Positions 1-10,968 of a stretch of DNA of 64,000 bases are shown one piece after another; positions within the stretch are counted from its first letter, which is position 1; every line of letters starts with the position of its first letter. The DNA is taken from the NCBI GenBank assembly GCA_018334015.1, contig JAGXTI010000009.1, positions 1-64,000 on the forward strand, read 5' to 3'. A program made the translations under genes and the position numbers. A model generated the notes under the pieces. It saw only the letters and a program-made list of their open reading frames with translations. It made no database searches and was not told the DNA's origin. This DNA comes from Silanimonas sp. GTDB lineage: Bacteria > Pseudomonadota > Gammaproteobacteria > Xanthomonadales > Xanthomonadaceae.

Positions 1-629
1 CACCACCGAGGCGGTTGCCTCGCATCCGCCTCGGCCCATGACCGGCTCTCCTAAGCTTGAAGTCGAGCCAGCTTCCACCCCCACGGTCTCACCGGCTGAG
101 CCCGGCTGAGCTTCATGCCGAATCAGGAGAAGAAATGCGCAAACTGCGCGAAGGCAACCGGCTGTTCGTCGAGGCCTGTCGCGGACGCGGGCTCGACGTC
201 GAACATGCCGATGCCCTGGCGGCACTTCGTGCGCTTCCCGAGGCCAGCGTCGGTGCCTTGACCTCGATGCACCTCATCGAGCACCTGCCGTTCGAGACCG
301 TCATCGCGCTGCTCGACGAGGCCAAGCGCGTGCTCCGCCCGGGCGGTCTGCTGCTGCTGGAAACCCCCAACCCCGAGAACCTGCTGGTGGGGGCCTGCTG
401 GTTCTACACCGACCCGACCCACCGCAATCCCATCCCGCCCGAGGCTCTGCGCTGGATCGTCGAGTCGCGGGGTTTCCATGCGGTGCGGATCGAGCGGCTC
501 ACCACGGCGCGTGATATGCCGTGGCCCGGCCCGGTCGCCAATGATCTGCCCGGTGCATCCACCATCAACGCCATGTCGGAACACTTCACCGCCGCCCCCG
601 ATTACGCCGTGCTCGGGCTGCGTCCGTGA
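1..629 (+). pseudogene. Broken SAM-dependent methyltransferase of a surface-polysaccharide cluster (5' end outside window)
   Basis: The readable part, from about 120 on, is the C-terminal half of a class I SAM methyltransferase of the type found in O-antigen clusters: the stretch TSMHLIEHLPF, then LRPGGLLLLETPNPEN and DPTHRNP. Two things look broken. A 10-bp tandem duplication at 92-111 puts the upstream frame (open from base 2, stopping at 107-109) out of phase with the methyltransferase frame, and removing one copy rejoins them. In addition, motif I, the Gly-rich SAM loop expected just before NRLFVEACR, is not encoded in either frame. A TTG at 57 could start a 190-residue remnant, but without motif I it should not bind SAM. 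The stop overlaps the GTG of the next gene (GTGA), a trace of former coupling. Confidence 0.65.
92..111 (+). repeat. 10-bp tandem duplication causing a frameshift
   Basis: The unit ccggctgagc occurs twice with no spacer. It lies inside the methyltransferase remnant and shifts its reading frame. Deleting one copy joins the upstream open frame to the downstream methyltransferase frame. Confidence 0.85.
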
Positions 630-1531
630 TCCGCTTGCTGGTGACCGGCGCCAGCGGCTTTGTCGGCCGCCACGTGGCGGCCGCGGTGGCGGCCGGCGGC
701 TTTGGCGAAACCCGCTTGCTTGCCTGGCCCGCCGGGGTCGATCTGCGCGACGCGGCGGCGGTTGCCGCGGTGCTCGACGAACTGCGGCCCGAGCAGGTGC
801 TGCATCTGGCGGCCCAGAGCTTCGTGCCGCGCGCGTTCGAGGACCCGACGGAGACCTTCGCCGTCAACGTGCAGGGCACGGTGCATCTGCTCGATGGCCT
901 CCGCCGCAGGGGTTTTCGCGGGCGCTTCCTGTACGCCAGTTCGGGTGATGTGTACGGGCTGGTGCCGGAAACCGGGCTTCCGGTCGGGCCGGCGCATCCC
1001 ACCGCACCGAGAAACCCCTACGCCGCCAGCAAGGTGGCGGCCGAACAGGCCTGCCTGGCTTTCCATCGGGCGGAAGGCTTCGACGCCCTCATCGCGCGGC
1101 CCTTCAACCACGTGGGCCCCGGTCAGGACGCCCGCTTCGTGCTGCCGGCCCTGGCGCGCCAGGTGGTGGACATCGCCGCGGGTCGACAGGCGCCGATCAT
1201 CGAAGCCGGCGACATCGACACCACCCGCGACTTCCTCGACGTGCGCGACGTGGTGGGCGCCTACGCGGCGATGCTGCGGGCCGGCCAAGCCGGTGCCACC
1301 TACGTGGTCGCCTCCGGCATCGAGCGGCGCATCCGCGACCTGCTCGCCCGTCTGTGCGTGCTGGCGGGGGTCGAGGTGGAGGTGCGCCAGGACCCCACAA
1401 AACTCCGCCCCGCCGAGCAGCGCCGCATGGCCGGCGATGCCACGGCACTGCGCGCCGACACCGGCTGGGCACCACGTTTCGATCTCGACACCACCCTTTC
1501 CGACATTCTCGAACACGCAAGGAGCCACTGA
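626..1531 (+). CDS. rmd: GDP-4-dehydro-6-deoxy-D-mannose reductase
   Basis: A 301-residue extended short-chain dehydrogenase that should reduce the 4-keto group of GDP-4-dehydro-6-deoxymannose to give GDP-D-rhamnose, a precursor for O-antigen or related glycans. The N-terminal nucleotide-binding loop GASGFVG sits at residues 8-14. The catalytic YxxxK is in NPYAASK, and the substrate loop reads RPFNHVGPGQ. The start is a GTG overlapping the stop of the preceding methyltransferase remnant. The stop abuts the ATG of gmd, which makes the preceding enzyme of the pathway. The rmd-gmd pairing is the main support for GDP-rhamnose over GDP-fucose. A GDP-L-fucose synthase would normally be longer, but substrate specificity is inferred. 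Confidence 0.85.
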   Translation: MIRLLVTGASGFVGRHVAAAVAAGGFGETRLLAWPAGVDLRDAAAVAAVLDELRPEQVLHLAAQSFVPRAFEDPTETFAVNVQGTVHLLDGLRRRGFRGRFLYASSGDVYGLVPETGLPVGPAHPTAPRNPYAASKVAAEQACLAFHRAEGFDALIARPFNHVGPGQDARFVLPALARQVVDIAAGRQAPIIEAGDIDTTRDFLDVRDVVGAYAAMLRAGQAGATYVVASGIERRIRDLLARLCVLAGVEVEVRQDPTKLRPAEQRRMAGDATALRADTGWAPRFDLDTTLSDILEHARSH

Positions 1532-2548
<1,017 letters not shown>

Positions 2549-2634
2549 CCGGTCGTTGCAGAACGCGCGATCCATTACGAGTCGTGGCTGCACACCAGCC
2601 CAAAGCGATCGCCCCGGCGTTTGAAAACACCGGC

Positions 2635-3705
2635 TCAGGCCGCTTGCCGCGCCGCCGCCAGTCGCGGGTGGATAACGCGGAACCACAGCGGCGGCACCAG
2701 GGCCAGCACGAACATCGCCGCGTAGCCGCCCGGCAACTGCGGGCTGTCGGCGTGGTGGCGGAGGATGGCGTAGGGCCGCTTCGGGTAGGCGTGGTGGTCG
2801 CTGTGCCGTTGCAACTGGAACAGCATCAGGTTGGAGAGCCGGTAATCCGAGTTCCAGCTGTGCCGGTGGGTGGTGCGTTCGTAGCGGCCGTCGGGCAGGC
2901 GCTGGCGTTCGAGGCCGTAATGCTCGATGTAGTTGATGACCTCCAGCGAGCCCGCGGCGAACAGGCCTTGCAGCAGGAAGAAGGCGAGCCCGGCCAACCC
3001 GAGCCAGGCCGTCATCGCCGCCGCCATCGCCAGCCAGACGGCAGTCCAGCCCAGCAGTTCGTTGCGCCAGTGCAGGACCGGCAGGCCGAGCCGGTGCAGG
3101 CGTTCGGCCTCCAGCCGCCAGGCATTGCGGGTGTTGTGCCCGAGCGCACGCGGCAGGAAGTGCCAGAGGCTTTGGCCGTAGCGTGCGCTGGAGGCGTCTT
3201 CCGGGGTCGAAACGTGCACGTGGTGGCCGCGGATATGCTCGATCTTGAAGCCGTGGTAGCCCACCGAGGCCAGCAGCAGACCGCCCACGCCGGGCTCGAA
3301 GCGGCCGTCCTTGTGGATCAGTTCGTGCGCGGTGTTGATGGCCAGCACGCCGCCCACCACGCCCTGCGAGAGCAGCCAGCCGGCCATGCCGAGCGGGCCG
3401 AGCCCGGCCTGGGTGAACCACCAGGCGCTCCAGGCCAGCACCGCGAGGTGCACGGGCAGGGCCAGCACGGTGAGGCCGCGGAACCACCAGGAGCGGGCCA
3501 GCCGCGCCTCCTCGGCCGCGGGCACGTTCGCGCTGTCGTGACCCAGCGCGTAGTCGGCCAGTGGCAGCAGCACGAACAGGGCGAAAAGCGGGAACCAGGC
3601 GGCCAGATCCGGTGTCAGACCGAACGCGGCCAGGCCGGCGGCGAGGGGCAGGGTGGCCGGCACCAAGAACACCAGCAGGAAGCCGAGGGCTTTGAGGCGT
3701 GTCAT
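2635..3705 (-). CDS. alkB: Alkane 1-monooxygenase (AlkB-type membrane di-iron hydroxylase)
   Basis: A 356-residue integral membrane hydroxylase of the fatty-acid desaturase superfamily, which oxidises medium-chain n-alkanes to 1-alkanols using rubredoxin as electron donor. All the histidine clusters are present in order: HELIHK, then RGHHVHVSTPEDASSAR, the AlkB-specific NYIEHYG, and LQRHSDHHAYPKRPY near residue 300. Several hydrophobic helices precede the first cluster. It stands alone, convergent to gmd and divergent from miaA. No rubredoxin or rubredoxin reductase gene is nearby, so its redox partners must be elsewhere. It is slightly shorter than the roughly 400-residue Pseudomonas enzyme. 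Substrate range cannot be read from the sequence. Confidence 0.9.
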   Translation of the reverse strand: MTRLKALGFLLVFLVPATLPLAAGLAAFGLTPDLAAWFPLFALFVLLPLADYALGHDSANVPAAEEARLARSWWFRGLTVLALPVHLAVLAWSAWWFTQAGLGPLGMAGWLLSQGVVGGVLAINTAHELIHKDGRFEPGVGGLLLASVGYHGFKIEHIRGHHVHVSTPEDASSARYGQSLWHFLPRALGHNTRNAWRLEAERLHRLGLPVLHWRNELLGWTAVWLAMAAAMTAWLGLAGLAFFLLQGLFAAGSLEVINYIEHYGLERQRLPDGRYERTTHRHSWNSDYRLSNLMLFQLQRHSDHHAYPKRPYAILRHHADSPQLPGGYAAMFVLALVPPLWFRVIHPRLAAARQAA

Positions 3706-3814
3706 GGCGGAATCCGCAGGAGGAGCGCAGGAACCAATCTACGCCCGTACTTCGGCGGCTTCAACGCGATGGGTCGATCCCGGGTGAAAGCATCGCCGGC
3801 TATGCTGCGCGGCC

Positions 3815-4804
3815 ATGCCGAACCCGCCCCGACCAGCCAAGGCCTGCACCGTGGACGCCCGTGCCGACCGCCGGCCTTTGGCCGTGGCGGTGATGGGGCC
3901 GACCGCCTCGGGCAAGACCGATTTCGCCGCCGACTGGGCCGAGCGGCTCGGCACGGCGATCATCAGCGTCGATTCGGCCCTGGTCTACCGGCGCATGGAC
4001 ATCGGCAGCGCCAAGCCCGATGCCGCGACCCTGACGCGTGCGCCGCACCGGCTGATCGATCTGCGCGAACCGCACGAACCCTATTCCGCCGCCGACTTCG
4101 CCCGCGATGCCCTGCCGGCGATGCTGGAGCTGGCCGGGCAGGGGCGGGTGCCGCTGCTGGTGGGCGGCACCGGGCTCTACTTCAAGGCCTTGCTGGAGGG
4201 TTTGTCGCTGTTGCCGCCCTCCGATCCGGCCCTGCGCGCCGCCCTGCAGAGCGAGCGCGCCGAGCGCGGCCTTGCCGCTTTGTATGCTGAATTAAGCACC
4301 ATCGATCCGCCGGCGGCGGCCCGTATCCAGCCCGGCGACAGCCAGCGCATCCTGCGGGCGCTCGAGGTGTTCCGCCTGAGTGGCAGGCCGATCAGCGCCT
4401 GGCAGGCGCAGGGGCCGGCGAGTGCGGCGCGGTTCCCGTTCCGCGTCTTGCGGCTGGTGCTGGCGCCCAGCGATCGCGGCCTGCTGCACGAGCGCATCGA
4501 GCGGCGCTTCCACGCCATGCTGGCGGCCGGTTTTCTCGAGGAGGTGCGCGCGCTCAAGGCCGATCCACGCCTGCACCCCGATCTGCCGGCGATGCGCGCG
4601 GTGGGGTACCGGCAGGCTTGGCAGCACCTCGATGGCGCCATCGACCGGGCCGGTTTCATCGAGCAGGGCATCGCCGCCACCCGCCACCTCGCCAAGCGCC
4701 AGCTCACCTGGTTGCGCGGCGAGCACGCCGCCCTGTGGGCCGATCCGCAGAGCGGACGGGCGCGACTGGATGCGCTCATGCGGCGTTTCCTTGACCTGCG
4801 CTAG
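3815..4804 (+). CDS. miaA: tRNA dimethylallyltransferase
   Basis: A 329-residue enzyme that transfers a dimethylallyl group to N6 of A37 in tRNAs reading UNN codons, the first step of ms2i6A37 synthesis. The P-loop GPTASGKT lies near residue 30. The conserved DSALVYRRMDIGSAKP segment follows, then the substrate-binding RAPHRLIDLREP and the later GDSQRILRALEV. The N terminus is about 20 residues longer than usual before the P-loop; a later start is possible, but the ATG at 3815 is the first in frame. It heads the widely conserved cluster miaA-hfq-hflX-hflK-hflC, 39 bp ahead of hfq. Confidence 0.95.
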   Translation: MPNPPRPAKACTVDARADRRPLAVAVMGPTASGKTDFAADWAERLGTAIISVDSALVYRRMDIGSAKPDAATLTRAPHRLIDLREPHEPYSAADFARDALPAMLELAGQGRVPLLVGGTGLYFKALLEGLSLLPPSDPALRAALQSERAERGLAALYAELSTIDPPAAARIQPGDSQRILRALEVFRLSGRPISAWQAQGPASAARFPFRVLRLVLAPSDRGLLHERIERRFHAMLAAGFLEEVRALKADPRLHPDLPAMRAVGYRQAWQHLDGAIDRAGFIEQGIAATRHLAKRQLTWLRGEHAALWADPQSGRARLDALMRRFLDLR

Positions 4805-4843
4805 GATGCGCGACCTCCGAGAAGAACAACCACGCCGGTCACC

Positions 4844-5125
4844 ATGTCGAAAGCCCAGAGCCTGCAAGACCCTTTCCTCAATGCCTTGCGCCGCGAGCGC
4901 ATCCCGGTGTCGATCTACCTGGTCAACGGCATCAAGCTGCAGGGCACCATCGAGAGCTTCGACCAGTTCGTGGTGCTGCTGCGCAGCACGGTCAGCCAGA
5001 TGGTCTACAAGCACGCCATCTCCACCGTGGTGCCGGCGCGCAATGTGCGCATCGGTCCCGGCGGCGGTCAGGTTGTGACCGGTGACGACGCCAGCGACGA
5101 GAGCACCGGGGAGCACGCCGACTGA
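4844..5125 (+). CDS. hfq: RNA chaperone Hfq
   Basis: A 93-residue hexameric Sm-like protein that anneals small RNAs to mRNAs. The Sm1 motif with [10 protein letters not shown] and [15 protein letters not shown], and the Sm2 motif with [10 protein letters not shown], are intact. One position normally Asn in the segment NTVSQMVYK is Ser here. A short acidic tail ([12 protein letters not shown]) follows the core from about residue 75 and is poorly conserved in general. The stop TGA at 5123-5125 overlaps a CTG that I propose as the hflX start, so the two genes appear translationally coupled. Confidence 0.97.
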   Translation: MSKAQSLQDPFLNALRRERIPVSIYLVNGIKLQGTIESFDQFVVLLRSTVSQMVYKHAISTVVPARNVRIGPGGGQVVTGDDASDESTGEHAD

Positions 5126-6426
5126 ACGCCGCCACGGGTCGCGAACGCGCGCTGCTGGTGCAACCTCAGGCGCCGGGACGGCGCGATCCGGCGTTGGCCG
5201 CCGAATTCGTCGAACTGGCCCGCTCGGCCGGTGCCGAGGTGCTCGATGTGGTCGAGGCTCGCCTGCAACGCCCCCATGCCGGTCTCTACCTCGGCAGCGG
5301 CAAGGTCGAAGAACTCAAGGGCCTCTGCGCCGCGGCCGCGGTCGATGTGGTGCTGATCAATGCCGCCCTGAGCCCGGTGCAGGAGCGCAACCTGAGCGAC
5401 AGCCTGGGCTGCCGCGTGGTCGATCGTGTCGGCCTCATCCTCGACCTGTTCGCCCAGCGCGCCGTCAGCGCCGACGGCAAGTTGCAGGTCGAACTCGCCC
5501 AGTTGAAGCACCAGGCCAGCCGCTTGGTCGGCAAGGGCAAGGGCATGGACGGCCAGCGCGGCGGTGCAATCGGCCTGCGCGGCCCCGGCGAGACCGCGCT
5601 GGAAACCGACCGTCGGTTGGTCCGCACGCGGATCGAGGCGCTGGAGCAGCGCCTGCGGCGTCTCGACGTGCAGCGCGCGCAGATGCGCCGCGCCCGCGAA
5701 CGCAACGCCGTGCCGCGGATCGCCCTGGTCGGCTACACCAACGCCGGCAAATCGACCCTGTTCAATGCCCTCACCGGCAGTGGCGTTTACGCCGCCGACC
5801 GCCTGTTCGCCACCCTCGACCCCACCGTGCGCCGCATCGATGGCCTGCCCGGTGCTCCGCTGCTGCTCTCCGACACCGTCGGTTTTGTCCGCGACCTGCC
5901 GCACGAACTGGTCGCGGCCTTCCGCTCGACCCTGGCCGAAGCCCGCGAGGCCGACCTGCTGTTGCATGTGGTGGATGCCGCCGACCCTGAGCGCGACACC
6001 CACATCGTGGCGGTCGATACCGTGCTGGCCGAGATCGGTGCCGGCGCGATTCCGCAGTGGCGGGTGTTCAACAAGATCGACCAGATCGAAGGCTTGACCG
6101 CACATACCGAGCCGGCCCCCGATGGCGGCTGGCGGGTCTTCGTCTCGGCCCGCGACGGTCTGGGCCTCGAGGCTCTGCGTGCGGCGCTGGCCGCGCATTT
6201 CGCCGAATCGGTGCTGGAAGCCGACATCCAGCTCGCACCGACCGAAGCCCGCCTGCACGCCCGCCTGCACGCCGAGGGCGCGATCCAGTCCGAGACCGCC
6301 AGTGCCGATGGCGGCTGGGTGCTGGGCCTGCGTTTGCCCCGGCGCAGTCTCGAACGGCTGGCCGCCGAGCCCGGCGGACAATCGCTTCACGCCCTCTTGC
6401 TTGTTGACCCTTCAACCCCTACCTAG
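5122..6426 (+). CDS. hflX: GTPase HflX (probable CTG start)
   Basis: A ribosome-associated GTPase of about 434 residues that splits or rescues stalled 70S ribosomes under stress. It has the HflX N-terminal domain, the linker [10 protein letters not shown]-type motif (here [17 protein letters not shown]), then the G domain with GYTNAGKST (G1), [11 protein letters not shown] (G3) and NKID (G4). The first conventional start in frame is GTG 5158, but the conserved family N terminus (ERALLVQ) is encoded upstream of it and no ATG, GTG or TTG exists back to the stop at 5083. A CTG at 5122 overlapping the hfq stop (CTGA) has a strong GGGGAG at 5108-5113, eight bases ahead, so I place the start there by inference. 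The stop lies 46 bp before hflK. Confidence 0.85.
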   Translation: MNAATGRERALLVQPQAPGRRDPALAAEFVELARSAGAEVLDVVEARLQRPHAGLYLGSGKVEELKGLCAAAAVDVVLINAALSPVQERNLSDSLGCRVVDRVGLILDLFAQRAVSADGKLQVELAQLKHQASRLVGKGKGMDGQRGGAIGLRGPGETALETDRRLVRTRIEALEQRLRRLDVQRAQMRRARERNAVPRIALVGYTNAGKSTLFNALTGSGVYAADRLFATLDPTVRRIDGLPGAPLLLSDTVGFVRDLPHELVAAFRSTLAEAREADLLLHVVDAADPERDTHIVAVDTVLAEIGAGAIPQWRVFNKIDQIEGLTAHTEPAPDGGWRVFVSARDGLGLEALRAALAAHFAESVLEADIQLAPTEARLHARLHAEGAIQSETASADGGWVLGLRLPRRSLERLAAEPGGQSLHALLLVDPSTPT

Positions 6427-6472
6427 AATGACAGACCCGTCGCCTTCCGCGCGGGCTTTCGTTGGAGCACTC

Positions 6473-7594
6473 ATGGCCTGGAACCAACCCGGAAACCGCG
6501 GCAACGACCCCTGGCGCGGCAAGGACCCCAACCGCGAGGTGCAAGCCTTCGTCGAACGTCTGCGCGGCATGTTCGGCGGCGGCACCGGCGGCGGCAGTGG
6601 CCGCTCCGGCGAGTCGTTCAACCCGCTGTACCTGATCGGCGGCCTGCTCGTGGTCTGGCTGCTGTTCAACTCCTTCCGCCTGATCGACGAACGCGAACGC
6701 GGCGTGGTGCTGCGCTTCGGCGAGTTCAGCCGGATGATGGAGCCGGGCCTCAACTTCAAGCTGCCCTGGCCGGTCGAAACGGTGTTCGTGGTGCAGGCCC
6801 AGCAGGTGATGGCCGAGAGTGACCAGATGCTGGTGCTCACCCGCGACGAGAACCTGGTCGAGATCGGCTACAACGTGCAGTTCCAGATCATCGACCCGGA
6901 GCGTTACCTGTTCGGCAGTCGAGGCGCCGAGGGTCTGCTCAAGCAGATCACCGAGAGCGCGGTGCGTGAGGCGATCGGCAACGCCACCCTCGAAACCGCG
7001 CTCAACCGTCGCGATACGCTGACGCCGGCTGTCCGCGATGCGGTGCAAGCCGCGCTCGATCGCTTCAACACCGGTCTGGCCGTCACCCAGCTCGGTCTGC
7101 CGGTGGCGTCACCGCCGGCTCCGGTCAAGGCCGCCTTCGACGACGTGATCGCCGCCGAGCAGGACGCCCAGCGCTTCCAGAACGAAGCCCAGGCCTACGA
7201 AGGCCGTGTGGTGCCCGAGGCTCGCGGTCAGGCGTCCCGTATCCTGGCAGCCGCACAGGGTCACCGTGATGCGGTGATCGCCCGCGCCGAGGGTGAGGCC
7301 GAGCGCTTCGGCCAACTGCTCACCGAGTACGAGCGCAACCCGCAGGTGGTGCGTCAGCGCCTCTACCTCGAAACCATGCAGGAAGTGCTGATGCGCAACC
7401 CGCGCGTGCTGCTGGGCAGCCAAGGCAACACCCTGCTGCTGCAGATGCCCGGTGGCACCGCCGCCCCCGCGGCCGCTCCGCCCTCACAGGTGCTGGCCCA
7501 GGCGGCAGCGCAGGCCCAGGCCGCTGTCAACAACCCCGAAACCCCACGTCCACCGCGGGCTGCTGAGCGCCCGGCCGGCCAAGGGAGCCGCTGA
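6473..7594 (+). CDS. hflK: FtsH protease activity modulator HflK
   Basis: A 373-residue SPFH/prohibitin-family membrane protein that with HflC forms the cage around FtsH at the inner membrane. The N terminus reads MAWNQPG and is followed by a Gly-rich stretch, one membrane helix (LYLIGGLLVVWLLF), the band-7 domain from about residue 70, and an Ala-rich helical segment before an Ala/Pro/Gln tail. I chose the ATG at 6473 because GGAG at 6464-6467 sits five bases ahead and MAWNQPG matches the family. An in-frame ATG at 6428 would add 15 residues. The stop overlaps the start of hflC by one base (TGATG). Confidence 0.95.
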   Translation: MAWNQPGNRGNDPWRGKDPNREVQAFVERLRGMFGGGTGGGSGRSGESFNPLYLIGGLLVVWLLFNSFRLIDERERGVVLRFGEFSRMMEPGLNFKLPWPVETVFVVQAQQVMAESDQMLVLTRDENLVEIGYNVQFQIIDPERYLFGSRGAEGLLKQITESAVREAIGNATLETALNRRDTLTPAVRDAVQAALDRFNTGLAVTQLGLPVASPPAPVKAAFDDVIAAEQDAQRFQNEAQAYEGRVVPEARGQASRILAAAQGHRDAVIARAEGEAERFGQLLTEYERNPQVVRQRLYLETMQEVLMRNPRVLLGSQGNTLLLQMPGGTAAPAAAPPSQVLAQAAAQAQAAVNNPETPRPPRAAERPAGQGSR

Positions 7595-8487
7595 TGATCC
7601 GTCACTTGCCCAAACTGCTGATGGCCCTGGCTTTGGCCGTGTTGCTGGCCAGCGGTTCCACGTTCACCGTCAACCAGGGCCAGACTGCCATCGTGTTGCG
7701 TCTGGGCGAGGTCGTCCGCGAGGACGTCCAGGCCGGCCTGCGCTTCAAGATGCCGCTGATCGACACGGTGCACACCTTCGACCGTCGCCTGCTGACGATG
7801 ACGGCCGAGAACAAGCGTTACCTCACCTCCGAGCAGCAGGACGTGCAGGTCGACTACTTTGTGGTCTGGCGCATCGCCAACGTAGCGCAGTACTACCGTG
7901 CCGCCGGTGGCGGCGTCGAGGCCCAGGCCATGGCCCGACTCTCGCCGATCGTCGAGGATGCCCTGCGCAACCTGATCAACCGCAGCACCCTGAGGCAGCT
8001 GGCCGAGGCCGGTCGCGGCGATGCCACCACCGAGCTGATCGGCCAGATCAACCGCGGTGCCGGCACCCTCGGCATCGAGGTGATGGACGTGCGGATCAAG
8101 CGCATCGACCTGCCCGACGACCCGGCCGCGGGCGCCGAATCGGTGCTCGACCGCGTCTACAACCGGATGCGCGCCGATCGTCAGGAAGTGGCCACCCGCA
8201 CCCGCGCCGAGGGCCAGGAGCGCGCCGAACTGATCCGCGCCAACGCCGACAAGCAGCGCCAGGTGCTGCTCGCCAATGCCGAGCGCGATGCGGCCAAGAT
8301 CCGCGGTGAGGGCGATGCCCGCGCCGCCGCCATCTTCTCGGCGGTGCACGGTCGCAACCCCGAGTTCTTCGCCTTCCATCGCAGCCTGGAGGCCTACCGG
8401 ATGGCGCTCGCCGACGGCCAGACCACGCTTGTGCTCGATCCCAACTCGGAGTTCTTCCAGTACTTCGAAAACAGCCGCCCACGCTGA
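7594..8487 (+). CDS. hflC: Protease modulator HflC
   Basis: A 297-residue partner of HflK with one N-terminal membrane anchor (about residues 7-25) and a band-7/SPFH domain in the periplasm. Family landmarks are VNQGQTAIVLRLGEV after the anchor, the central IGQINRGAGTLGIEVMDVRIKRID, and the coiled, Ala/Arg-rich MRADRQEVATRTRAEGQERAEL region. The C terminus (AYRMALADGQTTLVLDPNSEFFQYF) is characteristic of HflC. Translation is coupled to hflK through the TGATG junction. It is followed after nine bases by a DUF2065 gene, the usual arrangement. Confidence 0.96.
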   Translation: MIRHLPKLLMALALAVLLASGSTFTVNQGQTAIVLRLGEVVREDVQAGLRFKMPLIDTVHTFDRRLLTMTAENKRYLTSEQQDVQVDYFVVWRIANVAQYYRAAGGGVEAQAMARLSPIVEDALRNLINRSTLRQLAEAGRGDATTELIGQINRGAGTLGIEVMDVRIKRIDLPDDPAAGAESVLDRVYNRMRADRQEVATRTRAEGQERAELIRANADKQRQVLLANAERDAAKIRGEGDARAAAIFSAVHGRNPEFFAFHRSLEAYRMALADGQTTLVLDPNSEFFQYFENSRPR

Positions 8488-8496
8488 AGCATCGTC

Positions 8497-8688
8497 ATGG
8501 ACTGGGCGGATCTGTTCACGGCGCTGGCCCTCGTGCTGGTCATCGAGGGCTTGTTTCTGGCGCTGGCACCGGGCGCCTGGAAGCGGATGGTCCGGGAGAT
8601 GCTGGAGGAGCCGGAGCGCCGCCTGCAGGCCATCGGGGCCGGCCTCGCCATTTTCGGATTGCTGCTGCTCGCCTGGGTGCGCGCCTGA
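8497..8688 (+). CDS. DUF2065 family small membrane protein
   Basis: A 63-residue protein with two predicted membrane helices (about residues 5-25 and 44-61) joined by a charged loop containing EEPERRLQAIG. It belongs to the DUF2065 (YjeT) family, which almost always sits next to hflC. Its function is not known. Nine bases separate it from hflC, so it is probably the last gene of the hfq-hfl transcript. Confidence 0.85.
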   Translation: MDWADLFTALALVLVIEGLFLALAPGAWKRMVREMLEEPERRLQAIGAGLAIFGLLLLAWVRA

Positions 8689-8720
8689 GGGCTGGCCTTC
8701 CGCTCCGGAAGCGCGGATAA

Positions 8721-10076
<1,356 letters not shown>

Positions 10077-10079
10077 GCC

Positions 10080-10109
10080 GGGGCGCCGGGGCGCCGGGGC
10101 GCCGGGGCG
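10080..10109. repeat. Short tandem GC repeat
   Basis: The 8-bp unit ggggcgcc is repeated about 3.7 times directly after the purA stop. It marks the junction between purA and the decayed kinase sequence. Confidence 0.8.
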
Positions 10110-10110
10110 G

Positions 10111-10417
10111 ATGGTGGCCGGGGTGGCGCACGAACTGGACACGCCGCTCGGCCGCCGAGGGTCGAGCTGAAGCGCAGCGAGCTGGACGGGTTCCTGCATC
10201 AGTTCGGCGAGAGCGCGGAGGACGGCGAGGGCCTGCTGCGGACGAGGCGTTGGAACGCGATGGCCCTGCCGGACGCGAGGTGCTGCTGAGTTTCAACGAC
10301 AACGGCATCGGCATGGATGCGGCGACCCAACGGCAGGCGTTCGATCCGTTCTTCACCACCCGGATGGGGCGCGGCGGCACCGGGCTCGGCCTGCATATCG
10401 TCTACAACCGGATGGCG
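10111..10417 (+). pseudogene. Remnant of a sensor histidine kinase
   Basis: Three pieces of a histidine kinase are recognisable in three frames. At 10111 there is an H-box-like MVAGVAHELDTPLG that soon hits a stop. At 10161 a piece reads VELKRSELDGFLHQF, typical of the dimerisation helix. From about 10285 the ATP-binding G boxes read DNGIGMDAATQRQAFDPFFTT and GGTGLGLHIVYN. The N box, the N-terminal domains and most of the dimerisation domain are missing. It cannot make a working kinase. Nothing recognisable follows from 10418 to 10610; the stretch has a TTGACA at 10523 but no convincing -10 box. Confidence 0.8.
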
Positions 10418-10610
10418 ATGGTGCGGAGTGAAAACCGACCGTGCGGAAGCGCCCTGTTTGCCGAAAGCTCGCCGGGTTCGACCGCCGTCGTCCGAGGGTT
10501 GGGTATGCGGGGTTTGACTACGTTGACACCTGCTCCGACGGCAGGCAGGCTGGGATCTGTCCGGTTGCGTGGGCCGAAAAGGGCGGTGGGACTCACCTGG
10601 AGATAGCGCG

Positions 10611-10967
10611 ATGTACAAATCTTATCTGCTGATTGCGGCTCTGTGTCTTGCAAGCGCGGGCTGCTCAACGCCTGGCGATACGCGCTCGGTGACACGGCTT
10701 GATGCCACATCCGTTCAATCCGCCGAAGCGACGTTCCAGAAGATGACCAATGAACTTCCGCGATCCAAGCAGCAAGAACTGGTAATGGCCATAATCGCCA
10801 TCAATTTGATCGGTGTGCTGAGCGCGCATGAGGCGGTCACCAATCCAGAGCTCCGTACTCCATCCATCGGTCGGATCAAGGATCGAGTTGCGGGAATGAC
10901 CGCCGAAGAGATCCTCCAGTATGCGGCAGAGGTGTCCACAGTAAGCATGGAAATTCAAGGACGATAA
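10611..10967 (+). CDS. Small putative lipoprotein, DUF6694-like
   Basis: A 118-residue protein with a lipoprotein signal (hydrophobic LLIAALCLASAGC, lipobox cysteine at residue 18), so probably anchored in the outer or inner membrane facing the periplasm. The mature part has no catalytic motif that I recognise. Its layout (LDATS..AEATFQKMTNELP, a helical middle and MTAEEILQYA near the end) resembles small DUF6694-type lipoproteins; that match is from memory and uncertain. The ATG at 10611 has GGAGAT at 10599-10604. Base composition is visibly lower in GC than neighbouring core genes. One base after the stop begins an attC-like site, so the gene looks like an integron cassette. Confidence 0.6.
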   Translation: MYKSYLLIAALCLASAGCSTPGDTRSVTRLDATSVQSAEATFQKMTNELPRSKQQELVMAIIAINLIGVLSAHEAVTNPELRTPSIGRIKDRVAGMTAEEILQYAAEVSTVSMEIQGR

Positions 10968-10968
10968 G

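Noticed and set aside
10324-10504. A second attC-like pair (ACCCAAC at 10324-10330 and GTTGGGT at 10498-10504) upstream of the lipoprotein gene
   Set aside because: The boxes match the consensus, but they are 181 bp apart, longer than usual attC sites, the left one lies inside the kinase G-box remnant, and there are no inner complementary arms.
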